This document shows, piece by piece, positions 36,414 to 44,768 of a stretch of 64,000 nt of DNA. The notes below the pieces were generated by a model. It searched no databases. It worked only from the letters and a program-made list of their open reading frames with translations, and was not told the origin of the DNA. Each line of letters begins with the position of its first letter. The first letter of the stretch is position 1. The stretch is from Alphaproteobacteria bacterium (GTDB lineage: Bacteria; Pseudomonadota; Alphaproteobacteria; Caulobacterales; Maricaulaceae): positions 109,557 to 173,556 of the forward strand of contig JAAEZM010000007.1 in the NCBI GenBank assembly GCA_018222865.1, in the 5' to 3' direction. Both the position numbers and the translations under genes were made by a program.

Positions 36414-37627
36414 GCGATGAGCGCGCCTTTATTGGCAAGTCGCAGGCGCTTAGCTTCATAATCCTGGCTCAGATTTTTGCCCTGGCGGTCTGGTTCTCCG
36501 GAGCGGCTGCCCTGCCCGGCATTCTGGCAGAAGGCGAGCTGAGTGCTCTTCGTCAGGCCGCCCTGACCAGTTCAGTCCAGGCCGGTTTTGTCATCGGCGC
36601 GCTCACCAGTGCGATCTATGGCTGGCCGGACCGCATAGACCCGCGACGCCTGTTCGCGCTCGGCGCCGTATTGGCAGCGCTCGCCAACTTTATCGCCCTG
36701 GTGCTGGAGCCCGGTTCACTGGCGATGATCGCCACGCGCTTTGCCTCCGGTGCTGCACTGGCCCTTGTTTATCCGGTCGGCATGAAACTCGCCGCCAGCT
36801 GGGCGCGCGGTGATACAGGCCTGCTGGTCGGCCTTCTGGTCGGAGCGCTCACCCTGGGCTCCGCCGCTCCTTTCGCGTTCAATGCGCTGGATATCGGTTT
36901 GAGCTGGCAGGGCCCGTTTTTGATTTCCGCATTAACCGCGCTTGTCGCTGCCGGACTGATCTTGCTTGCGAAAGGCGGACCAGGCTTGCGCCCCGCCGCG
37001 CCCTTTGACCCCAGCGCAGCCTTTATGGCCATACGTGACCCGGCCTTGCGCCTCGCCAATCTGGGCTATCTGGGTCATATGTGGGAACTCTATGCCATGT
37101 GGGCCTGGATCGGCCCCTTCGCCTACGCCTATTGGGCCGCGCAAGGCGGTGGCGCCAATGCGGCAGACCTCACTGCCTTTGCCGTCATTGCCTCTGGCGC
37201 TGTGGCGTGTGTGATTGCCGGTCAGTTGGCTGACCGTTTCGGGCGCACCGCGATCACCGCCGGGGCGATGGGGATTTCCGGATCCTGCGCCCTCTTGGTG
37301 GGATTTGCCATCGAACTCTCGCCCTGGATCATGCTGCCGCTCTTGATCGTCTGGGGCATCACCGTGATCGCGGACAGCGCTCAATTCTCTGCAGCCATTA
37401 CAGAGCTGGCCCCGCCGGAGCGGACCGGCACGCTCTTAACACTGCAAACCGCAATGGGTTTTGCCCTGACCGTCATCATGGTCCAGGCCCTGCCCTTCTG
37501 GATCGATAGTGTGGGATGGAAATGGGGGTTTGCGCCTTTGGCCATCGGGCCGGCCTTTGGCGTCTGGGCCATGTTGCGTCTGCGCGCACGGCCCGAAGCC
37601 AGCAAGCTGGCCTCGGGCAATCGCTAA
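36410..37627 (+). CDS. MFS transporter
   Basis: 405 residues, about 12 membrane segments, overlapping the thioesterase stop by four bases. MFS signature-like loop near the second half: GQLADRFGRTAITAG. The first half has ASGAALALVYPVGMKLAASWARGDTG. Uptake or efflux and substrate cannot be told from sequence. Being the third coupled gene after sspB and a thioesterase, it may export an acid released by the thioesterase; that is speculation. It ends 13 bases from the convergent S9 peptidase. Confidence 0.85.
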   Translation: MSDERAFIGKSQALSFIILAQIFALAVWFSGAAALPGILAEGELSALRQAALTSSVQAGFVIGALTSAIYGWPDRIDPRRLFALGAVLAALANFIALVLEPGSLAMIATRFASGAALALVYPVGMKLAASWARGDTGLLVGLLVGALTLGSAAPFAFNALDIGLSWQGPFLISALTALVAAGLILLAKGGPGLRPAAPFDPSAAFMAIRDPALRLANLGYLGHMWELYAMWAWIGPFAYAYWAAQGGGANAADLTAFAVIASGAVACVIAGQLADRFGRTAITAGAMGISGSCALLVGFAIELSPWIMLPLLIVWGITVIADSAQFSAAITELAPPERTGTLLTLQTAMGFALTVIMVQALPFWIDSVGWKWGFAPLAIGPAFGVWAMLRLRARPEASKLASGNR

Positions 37628-37640
37628 ATCATCTTCGGTA

Positions 37641-39563
37641 CTAGTCCAGACCGAAGACTTCCCGGAAGAACATCGTCTCTGCTTCGCGCTGGAAATCCCG
37701 GTTGGATTTCTTGCGGAAGCCGTGTCCCTCATCATTGGCCAGGAGATACCACGGATCACCACCCGCTTCACGGACAGCGGCAAGGATCTGTTCCGCCTCA
37801 CTTGCCGGAACACGCGGATCGTTCAGGCCCTGAATAATGAAGAGCGGTGCGGTGATCTCGGCAGCGCGACGCGCCGGCGAGATTTCCTCGAAGAAGGCCG
37901 CCACATCCGGATCTCGCTCATCCCCATACTCCGCACGACGCAGATCGCGGCGATAGCCGGCGGTGTTTTCCAGGAAGGTGCGGAAGTCGGAGATCCCGAC
38001 GATATTCACGCCCCCGGCCAGACGGTCGGAATAATGCACCAAGGACGCCAGAACCATATAGCCACCATAAGACCCGCCGAAGACGACGACGCGGTCGCTA
38101 TCAAGATCCGGCTGGGTTTCGACCCAATCGAGCAATGCGCCGATATCACGAACGGAGTCTTCGCGATTGAACACATTGTCCATGGACACATATTCGCGGC
38201 CATAACCACTGGAGCCGCGCACATTCGGAGCGATGACGGCAGCGCCAAGCTCATTGAGCCAGTACTGGAAAGTCGAGGAGAAGCCCGGGCGATACTGACC
38301 TTCCGGGCCACCATGGATGGAAATGATGACCGGGTGGGGCCCTTCGCCTTCCGGACGATAGACAAAAGCCGGAACGTCCAGCCCATCAAAGCTTTCATAG
38401 CTGATCAGGTCCGGCTCAACGAAAGTCTCCGTATTCAGCCCGCCGACCTCACTCATCGTCCAGCGTGTCAGTGTCTGACTGCCCAGCGTGTAGACCCAGG
38501 CATCACTCGGTGATGTGGCCGCGTTCAGGGTGAACCCGATGCGCTCGCCGGCATCATCCCACTCCATACCGCCAACAAGACCGACCGGAAGCTCCGGCGC
38601 CTCGAGTTGATCGCCCGTGCGGACATCCAGCATCCGCAGCTCGGAAACGCCCCCTGCATTGAGGACATAGGCCAGGGTCCGACCATCAGGCGAGAGATCC
38701 ATACCTTGGACATCCCAGCCATGATCAGGCGTCAGCGGGGTCATCTCCCCGGTTTCAACATCCATGCGAACGACGCGGCGGAAGTCGGAATTGGCGTCGG
38801 TCACGACCAGAAGCGTATTGCCATCCGGCTCAAACTCATGCGCGGCATAAGCGATATCGAGATCCGGATTGATCTCGCGCACATCGCCGCTTTGCGTATC
38901 GACAATGAAGAGATCGCTATGGGTGATCGAGTAATAGCGCAGCATGGCAAGCTTGGAGCCGTCACTGGCCCAATCGCCCGGGAAGACAGCGCCTTCGCCC
39001 TCAACCAGGACGCGGCGGCTCTGCGGATCATCACTATCCGCAACGAGAATATCCCAGTTGGGATCGCCCTCGGTCGAGCGATACCAGGCAATCTGATCCC
39101 CCTCTTGCGACCAGCTGGCCGCGCCATTGCGGGTTTCTGCCTCGGTGATCTGGCGCACGCGACCGGTATTGGTGTCGAAAACGAAAAGCTGGAAATACTC
39201 ATCGCCGCCAACATCGCGGGAGAAAAGGAACTCACCGCTATCGCCCGGGCGCAGGCTCGCCCCGCCGACCGGCTCATCATAATAGGTCAGCTGTGAGCGC
39301 GAGCCGAGTGGCATATCGACCCGGTGGATCTGGCTCGTCTCTGCAAAACGGGTGGAAATCAGGATCCCGCCATCGGGCAGGAAGCCCTGGAAGCCGGCAC
39401 CGCGGACATTTTGGTACGTTCGCAGGCGCTCACGCACCTCCGCCGGGATCTCCGGAATGTTTTCCATTTCCAGATTGCCCACGACAACACGCTCGACTTG
39501 CGCTTGCGCGACACCGCCCAAGCTCAGCGCACCGGCGGCGGCCAGCATTAGAAGCTTCTTCAT
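37641..39563 (-). CDS. S9-family (prolyl-oligopeptidase-like) peptidase, secreted
   Basis: 640 residues. Signal peptide MKKLLMLAAAGALSLGGVAQAQ, then a beta-propeller domain (about 50-360, with repeated strands such as SPDGRTLAY) and an alpha/beta hydrolase domain. Ser about 498 in FGGSYGGYM, Asp about 582 (QGLNDPRVP) and His about 614 (DEGHGF) form the triad. Likely a periplasmic aminopeptidase or oligopeptidase of the DAP/acyl-aminoacyl group. Converges with the MFS gene. Confidence 0.92.
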   Translation of the reverse strand: MKKLLMLAAAGALSLGGVAQAQVERVVVGNLEMENIPEIPAEVRERLRTYQNVRGAGFQGFLPDGGILISTRFAETSQIHRVDMPLGSRSQLTYYDEPVGGASLRPGDSGEFLFSRDVGGDEYFQLFVFDTNTGRVRQITEAETRNGAASWSQEGDQIAWYRSTEGDPNWDILVADSDDPQSRRVLVEGEGAVFPGDWASDGSKLAMLRYYSITHSDLFIVDTQSGDVREINPDLDIAYAAHEFEPDGNTLLVVTDANSDFRRVVRMDVETGEMTPLTPDHGWDVQGMDLSPDGRTLAYVLNAGGVSELRMLDVRTGDQLEAPELPVGLVGGMEWDDAGERIGFTLNAATSPSDAWVYTLGSQTLTRWTMSEVGGLNTETFVEPDLISYESFDGLDVPAFVYRPEGEGPHPVIISIHGGPEGQYRPGFSSTFQYWLNELGAAVIAPNVRGSSGYGREYVSMDNVFNREDSVRDIGALLDWVETQPDLDSDRVVVFGGSYGGYMVLASLVHYSDRLAGGVNIVGISDFRTFLENTAGYRRDLRRAEYGDERDPDVAAFFEEISPARRAAEITAPLFIIQGLNDPRVPASEAEQILAAVREAGGDPWYLLANDEGHGFRKKSNRDFQREAETMFFREVFGLD

Positions 39564-39658
39564 CGCATTCTCCCCTTTGCGTATTGGGGAGAAGGCTAGG
39601 TCGCGCTGACGTTGAAATCTAGTAGATTACCGCGAATTCACCTTGAGCCTGAGCCTAT

Positions 39659-40273
39659 TCAATGCTGCAGCGAGATGAGCTGGTAGACGCTGGGAATTTC
39701 CGCATCGATGCGGAAGGGGCGGTGCCCTTCACAATCAATATGTGGCGCCATTTCATCTGCCATCAAGCGCGCCTGAACATTCGCATCCTCGATTTGGGAC
39801 GCCATGACATAGCCTACATGACACGACTCCGGTTCGCCGTCCGGTCGCAATGCCGTGACCACCAGAACCGACTGGCGCACCGGCTCGCCAGACCCAAAAT
39901 CCATGGAGTAGTAGCGATGAATGGTGGCGAAGGCCTGGCCCGCATCATCGCGTCGCCATTCGACTACCGTATGATAGTTTCCGAAATTGCCGGTATAGCC
40001 GCCATATTGCAGATCTTCAGGCATGGCATCGCCCTGGCTGTAGGCAGTCCATTCGCCATGATCATCCGCCTGGCGATAAAGCCACCAGCCATCCTGTCCG
40101 GCACAGCGGCTACCGATCTGCGTACTTGACCCCTCTTCGTGAATATAAAGGCTCTCGCAGGTTTCTTCGTTCAGCTGGGTGTAGGTGCTTTCCTGAGCGT
40201 TCGCGGCGGATGCCAAACTGAACGCGCCCCAAATAACGGCAAATGCGGCTGCGGTTTTATAACTGACAGACAT
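39659..40273 (-). CDS. Secreted protein of unknown function
   Basis: 204 residues from the ATG at 40273, which has GGGGGGAGAGG before it; the frame's earlier ATG adds six residues. Signal peptide with cleavage after ANA (SAANAQES). The mature part has four or five cysteines, able to form disulfides (TCESLY, SRCAGQ, SCHVGY, DCEGHR), and Trp/Tyr-rich strands (DGWWLYRQ, YTGNFGNYHTVVEWRR). I do not recognise the family. It follows the S9 peptidase promoter side and is transcribed in the same direction. Confidence 0.72.
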   Translation of the reverse strand: MSVSYKTAAAFAVIWGAFSLASAANAQESTYTQLNEETCESLYIHEEGSSTQIGSRCAGQDGWWLYRQADDHGEWTAYSQGDAMPEDLQYGGYTGNFGNYHTVVEWRRDDAGQAFATIHRYYSMDFGSGEPVRQSVLVVTALRPDGEPESCHVGYVMASQIEDANVQARLMADEMAPHIDCEGHRPFRIDAEIPSVYQLISLQH

Positions 40274-40339
40274 AGCCTCTCCCCCCGGCAATCAGACGGG
40301 AAGACCCTAGCGCAATCTGCTCGCGTTAAAAGCGAAATT

Positions 40340-40759
40340 CTAAACGATTTCCGTCGTTCGTGCCTTGGCCATTGGCCGGGCGGTGACGGTGATACGCGGT
40401 CGCGAGCCAAGCGTCTTGGTCACCAGTAATTTCTCGACCTGGCTGTCATCGTGAAACACGACCCCCGTCAGCGCGTCGAGTACGGCCTTGGCGACATTAT
40501 CGACATCGTGGGTCGGACTGGCCTCGGTGCGCTCGATATCGATCAGCACTTCATACGGGCCCCATTTTGGGCGCACGCGCTTGAATTCGAGGCGGAAGAA
40601 GTCCCCGATCAACGCCTTGAAGCGGCGTGTCTGCGTGGTCAATGCGTCCACGCGGAGATTGAGCTCATCACCGATCATGGCGGCCTGAACCTTCCCTCGC
40701 CCAGTCCAGTTAAGCGCTTGCCCCCCACGGCGATGCGCATCATCAACTTGATCCGTCAT
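40340..40759 (-). CDS. RusA-family Holliday junction resolvase-like protein
   Basis: 139 residues from the ATG at 40759 (an upstream ATG at 40798 would extend it to 152; neither has a clear ribosome site). The motif HDVDNVAKAVLDALTGVVFHDDSQV (split here as D85-x-D87-N, K91 and D104/D105) is the acidic/lysine active-site set of RusA (D70, D72, K76, D91 in E. coli). RusA dimers cut four-way DNA junctions with Mg2+. RusA genes are often prophage-borne, but no phage genes lie here. It is divergent from fumC. Confidence 0.85.
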   Translation of the reverse strand: MTDQVDDAHRRGGQALNWTGRGKVQAAMIGDELNLRVDALTTQTRRFKALIGDFFRLEFKRVRPKWGPYEVLIDIERTEASPTHDVDNVAKAVLDALTGVVFHDDSQVEKLLVTKTLGSRPRITVTARPMAKARTTEIV

Positions 40760-40835
40760 GCCTGAGTGATACACGTCCGAATCGAAGTTCACCATCATCG
40801 ATCAGCGCCAGGCGCGCTGCAAGGAGCCTCCCCTC

Positions 40836-42230
40836 ATGAGCGAGATGCGCACAGAAACCGACAGCTTTGGTCCCCTGGAAGTCCCGGCCGAAAAACTCTT
40901 CGGCGCCCAGACGGCCCGCTCTTTGATCAATTTCCCGATTGGCGTCGAGACCATGCCGGTCCCGCTGATACGGGCCTTGGGTATTGTAAAGCGCTCGGCT
41001 GCCCTCGCGAATAAGCGTCTGGACAATCTGGAACCGGAACTCGCTGACGCCATCGCGCAGGCCGCTCTGGAAGTCGCAGACGGCAAGTGGAACGATCACT
41101 TCCCGCTTTCTGTCTGGCAGACGGGCTCCGGCACCCAGTCCAATATGAACACCAATGAGGTTGTCTCGAACCGCGCGATCCAGATTCTTGGCGGCGAGGT
41201 CGGTTCAAAGGACCCCGTCCACCCGAATGACCACGTCAACCGGTCCCAGTCCTCCAACGACACCTTCCCGACGGCGATGCATATCGCTGCGGCCGAAGAG
41301 GTGAGCCACTCGCTCATCCCGGCGCTGCAGACCCTGCACAAGGCGCTCAATGACAAGACCGAAGAGTTCAAGGACATCATCAAGATCGGTCGTACGCATC
41401 TGCAGGACGCCACGCCGCTGACCCTGGGCCAGGAATTCTCCGGCTATACCGCCATGGTGAAAAACGGCATTCGTCGCGTCGAAGCCACCCTGCCCGCTCT
41501 CCTGGAACTGGCGATGGGCGGTACGGCGGTCGGCACCGGGCTTAATACCAAGCCGGGCTATGCTGAAGCCTTTGCAGAAGAAGTTGCCAGCCTGACCAAG
41601 CTCGGCTTCATCACTGCGCCGAACAAGTTCGAGGCTCTGGCCACCAAGGATGCGCTGGTCGAAGCCCATGGCGCGCTCAATTCCGTCGCTGTGTCCCTGT
41701 TCAAGATCGCCAATGATATCCGGCTTCTCGGCTCTGGCCCGCGCTCTGGCCTCGGCGAAATCGCCCTGCCGGAAAACGAGCCGGGTTCCTCCATCATGCC
41801 GGGCAAGGTCAATCCGACCCAGTGCGAAGCGATGACCATGGTCTGCACCCAGGTGATGGGCAATAACACCACCGTCTCCATGGCCGGCAGCCAGGGCCAT
41901 TTCGAGCTCAACGTCTTCAAGCCGGTGATCATTTACAACGTGCTGCAATCCATCCGCCTGCTCGCAGATGCTGCCAACACCTTCACCGAGAAATGCGTCG
42001 TCGGCATCAAGGCGCGCGAAGACAATATCAAAGACCTGATGCAGCGCTCACTCATGCTGGTCACCGCGCTCAACTCCACCATTGGCTATGACAACGCCAC
42101 CATCGTCGCCAAGACCGCACACAAGAACGGCACCACGCTGCGCGAAGAAGCGGTGAAGCTGGGCTTTGTCACCGAGGAACAGTTCGACGCCATCGTACGC
42201 CCGGAACAGATGATCGGGCCTAAGGCTTAA
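40836..42230 (+). CDS. fumC: Class II fumarate hydratase
   Basis: 464 residues. The superfamily signature [13 protein letters not shown] contains the catalytic-loop serine, with [14 protein letters not shown] and [15 protein letters not shown] earlier. Iron-free, oxygen-stable fumarase of the TCA cycle, making malate. An intrinsic terminator directly follows, so it is monocistronic or ends its transcript. Confidence 0.97.
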   Translation: MSEMRTETDSFGPLEVPAEKLFGAQTARSLINFPIGVETMPVPLIRALGIVKRSAALANKRLDNLEPELADAIAQAALEVADGKWNDHFPLSVWQTGSGTQSNMNTNEVVSNRAIQILGGEVGSKDPVHPNDHVNRSQSSNDTFPTAMHIAAAEEVSHSLIPALQTLHKALNDKTEEFKDIIKIGRTHLQDATPLTLGQEFSGYTAMVKNGIRRVEATLPALLELAMGGTAVGTGLNTKPGYAEAFAEEVASLTKLGFITAPNKFEALATKDALVEAHGALNSVAVSLFKIANDIRLLGSGPRSGLGEIALPENEPGSSIMPGKVNPTQCEAMTMVCTQVMGNNTTVSMAGSQGHFELNVFKPVIIYNVLQSIRLLADAANTFTEKCVVGIKAREDNIKDLMQRSLMLVTALNSTIGYDNATIVAKTAHKNGTTLREEAVKLGFVTEEQFDAIVRPEQMIGPKA

Positions 42231-42244
42231 AGCCAGACCGAATG

Positions 42245-42275
42245 AAAAGCCGGGCCCTCGTGCCCGGCTTTTTTT
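42245..42275 (+). terminator. Intrinsic terminator of fumC
   Basis: AAAAGCCGGGC, a short loop, GCCCGGCTTTTTTT, 15 bases after the stop and just before the DUF4169 start. Confidence 0.92.
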
Positions 42276-42289
42276 GCTATAAGCCACTC

Positions 42290-42481
42290 ATGACCTCCAA
42301 ACCAATCAATCTGCGGCAATACCGAAAGCGCAAGCAGCGCGAGGACAAGGCCAAACAGGCTGAGACCAATCGGGTGGAATTCGGGACGCCGAAAGCACTC
42401 AGCGAACCGGTGCGGCTGGAACGCGAGCGGCTCCTGCGCGAGCTGGAAGCGAAGAAGCTGGATAGCGACGAAGACGAGTAG
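42290..42481 (+). CDS. Small basic DUF4169-like protein
   Basis: 63 residues from the ATG at 42290. The pattern INLRQYRKRKQREDKAKQAETNRVEFG is the one I associate with DUF4169, a short highly charged helical alphaproteobacterial family of unknown function. Almost all Lys, Arg, Glu and Gln with an acidic C-terminus (LDSDEDE). No ribosome site is evident, and the fumC terminator lies immediately upstream, so it either has its own promoter close to the start or depends on read-through. Confidence 0.75.
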   Translation: MTSKPINLRQYRKRKQREDKAKQAETNRVEFGTPKALSEPVRLERERLLRELEAKKLDSDEDE

Positions 42482-42520
42482 CAGAGCCTCATCTTCCCCC
42501 GCCAGGCTGGGGAGGAAACA

Positions 42521-42826
42521 TCAGTAGGGCGAGTTGAGCACCGGATTGCGGCCGTGCCGGCGACGATATTCGCTCAATAGGCGGTCCGCCTCCGGGGCGT
42601 CGCTGAATGTCTCGAAAAACATTGCCGCGCGAGGCATTGCCTGGCGATAGTCTTCATTCGGCTCAAGCGCATCGTAAAAGGCGCGTTTCAGCGAACGCGC
42701 CGGAATTATCTTCAGGACTGAGTTCAGTCGATCCTGGCTTTCAAGCAGGACAAAAACGCCAGGCCGGTCAGGAACCCGGCTGGCGTTCAGTTTTGTCAGC
42801 GATATCGGCTTGTGCCAGCGACGCAT
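42521..42826 (-). CDS. Small protein, possibly GIY-YIG-like fold
   Basis: 101 residues. The layout PGVFVLLESQ..VLKI..ARSLKRAFYDAL, followed by AMFFETFSDAPEADRLLSEYRRRHGRNPVLN, recalls GIY-YIG domains: a short beta hairpin, a helix with Arg, and a late Glu in a Leu-rich helix ending at Pro and Asn. The classical GIY and YIG tripeptides are absent, so nuclease activity is doubtful. Function is unknown. The fold is inference and needs a structural search. Confidence 0.6.
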   Translation of the reverse strand: MRRWHKPISLTKLNASRVPDRPGVFVLLESQDRLNSVLKIIPARSLKRAFYDALEPNEDYRQAMPRAAMFFETFSDAPEADRLLSEYRRRHGRNPVLNSPY

Positions 42827-42926
42827 AACAGTGCCCTAAAACTACTCGATGCTAAGACCTAATGGATTTGTTTCAAATCTTCACCTGCTTCTTCAGACTT
42901 CGGTAAGCAAGCTCTTAACCGACATG

Positions 42927-42956
42927 AAAAAGCGGGCGCACCAATGGCACGCCCGC
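42927..42956 (-). terminator. Intrinsic terminator of the S41-like gene
   Basis: On the minus strand GCGGGCG, a loop, CGCCCGC, then TTTTT, 28 bases past the stop. Confidence 0.85.
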
Positions 42957-42983
42957 CTCTCAATCAGCTGATTGTTCTGGACT

Positions 42984-44402
42984 TTATTCGATCCCAATCG
43001 CCTCTAATGCCGGATCGCGACCCTGGGCATAGGCTTCGAATGTCAACCCAGCTGGAATATCAACATCCAGATCATCCACGATCACCGGGAAGACATGCAG
43101 ACTGCCCCACGGACAGATGAAAATCCCTTCGCAACCATTCTGCAGATCGAAAAAGCCTGTGGAATAACGCGCCCGGAAACCCGAATTTGGCAGGGAGTAC
43201 CACCATCCCTCCGCCCAGAATTGCAGGCGGTCACCGATCGGCGCGCCGACAATACGCGTCTGGGTCGGTGCTGCCTCTTTGACCATGGCCAGATTCACGA
43301 CGCCGGCAGAGAATGTGTTGCCATTCGCCAGCATGAAAATCTCTCCGTCAGCGCCAACGATATCGCCAAGGGCTCGCATTAAAGGCGCCGTCCGGGTGAG
43401 GTCACCGCCGGAGTTGAAACGCTGATCAACGATCAAGGTCTCAACGCCCATGGCGTCAATCTCATCCCGGGCCCGCAACACCCAGTCTGCCAGCGCCTCA
43501 CCACTCTCATCATCAAAATTGGACCGGATTGCGATATAGGCCGTGCTCGCATCAAGGCGCTCAAACCAGTAACCATGCTCTGGATTGCGCAAGAGCAGCG
43601 CGTCGCCGGCGGGTTCAAACGCTATCCAGCTCTCCCCCTCGCTGACCCAGGGCATAAGCAAATCACCTGAGAACACGCGGGCTGCGCCTTCAATCGGTGC
43701 AATCGGGTCAATCCGCTCTTCGACAATCTCGCCTGTCATCAATTCCAGCCGATAGACCGGATCAGCAATGCCGATCGCCGCCAGATAGTCGGGGGCCTCA
43801 AGCAGAAGCGGTGCAAAGGTGAAATAGAAAGGGTCGATACCGCCAAAAGCATCGCGGAAGTCCGCCAGCACATCGTCAACAGCCACCCCACCAATATGCG
43901 TGAGACGCGCACCCAGCCAGGCTTCATAACCCGGCTGAACGCGCAGAACGCGCAGCTCATCCACCATCCAGCTGGTGCGGAATGGTACGCGATCAAAGGG
44001 CTCCACCATACGAGCAGCGGAGGCATTGGAGTGACCATTATCAATGCGCGCTTGCAGGCGTGCCAATTCAAGCTGGAACTCAGCCGCATTCAGCGAACCG
44101 GCTCGCGCCTCCAGGGCGACAATCGCCGCCTCGAAATCGGCGCGGCTCTCGGCATCAAGGGAGCGTTCATTGCGGCGTACATGGCGAAAATGCTGCAAGT
44201 CCTGCAACTGCGCCTCGGCCAGCGTCTCGGGCTCCCCCTGGAAGAGCGGCGGGACCGGGATGGGGTGGAAGGCGATAATTGTGGCGATGATCAGAAGGAT
44301 GTTGCGCCCGAACCAGGCGGCGATAGCGACCAGCGCCAGCCAGATATACCAGGGGATGAGACGAAAAGGCGCTGAAGCAAAACGCCAGACCGGAGCAAGC
44401 AT
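42984..44402 (-). CDS. Membrane-anchored S41-like peptidase
   Basis: 472 residues from the ATG at 44402, preceded by AGGGA; the frame extends 32 codons upstream. N-terminal membrane region (about 16-48, two hydrophobic stretches), a helical domain (about 55-130), then a tail-specific-protease-like fold: IDNGHSN, VETLIVDQRFNSGGD and GNTFSAGVVNLAM, where the Ser of TFSAG aligns with the S41 nucleophile. A lysine general base is not obvious and no clear PDZ domain is seen. It may be an envelope protease or an inactive relative. Divergent from the ribbon-helix-helix gene. Confidence 0.72.
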   Translation of the reverse strand: MLAPVWRFASAPFRLIPWYIWLALVAIAAWFGRNILLIIATIIAFHPIPVPPLFQGEPETLAEAQLQDLQHFRHVRRNERSLDAESRADFEAAIVALEARAGSLNAAEFQLELARLQARIDNGHSNASAARMVEPFDRVPFRTSWMVDELRVLRVQPGYEAWLGARLTHIGGVAVDDVLADFRDAFGGIDPFYFTFAPLLLEAPDYLAAIGIADPVYRLELMTGEIVEERIDPIAPIEGAARVFSGDLLMPWVSEGESWIAFEPAGDALLLRNPEHGYWFERLDASTAYIAIRSNFDDESGEALADWVLRARDEIDAMGVETLIVDQRFNSGGDLTRTAPLMRALGDIVGADGEIFMLANGNTFSAGVVNLAMVKEAAPTQTRIVGAPIGDRLQFWAEGWWYSLPNSGFRARYSTGFFDLQNGCEGIFICPWGSLHVFPVIVDDLDVDIPAGLTFEAYAQGRDPALEAIGIE

Positions 44403-44501
44403 GGTGATGTCCCTATTCTGCTTTTCAACAGACTTGATGCCTGCTTTCGCCGTCTTGGATGCACGGCCAAGCTTGATTTTCGGCAATACTGCGAGCACTC
44501 A

Positions 44502-44717
44502 GTGCGTATGCCCTTGCTCAAACGCTCCTTGTCTCTTGCTGGTCACCGCACCAGCCTGTCCCTCGAGCCAGAGTTCTGGGCGGTCTTGGACAAGGCGGCA
44601 GCCCAGCGGGATCAATCACTCGCCAGCCTGATTGCCGAGATTGATGAAGCACGCGGCAGCGAACCCTTGGCATCAGCAACACGCGTATGGGTTTTGCTTT
44701 ATACGCAAGAGGGATAA
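44502..44717 (+). CDS. Ribbon-helix-helix domain protein
   Basis: 71 residues beginning at GTG 44502 (ATG at 44508 is equally possible). RTSLSLEPEFWAVLDKAAAQRDQSLASLIAEIDEAR fits the RHH_4 group: a beta strand that would enter the DNA major groove, then two helices. Such small proteins can repress their own operon or act as antitoxins; no toxin partner is next to it, and the ClC gene follows 51 bases later on the same strand. The target is unknown. Confidence 0.78.
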   Translation: MRMPLLKRSLSLAGHRTSLSLEPEFWAVLDKAAAQRDQSLASLIAEIDEARGSEPLASATRVWVLLYTQEG

Positions 44718-44768
44718 CGCCTCAGCGCGCCTTGACCCATCGGCCCGACCAACGGCAAGTTCGCAAAC

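Noticed and set aside
42984-44402. Call of an active carboxy-terminal processing protease (CtpA)
   Set aside because: No PDZ domain and no obvious catalytic lysine, so only an S41-like label is kept.
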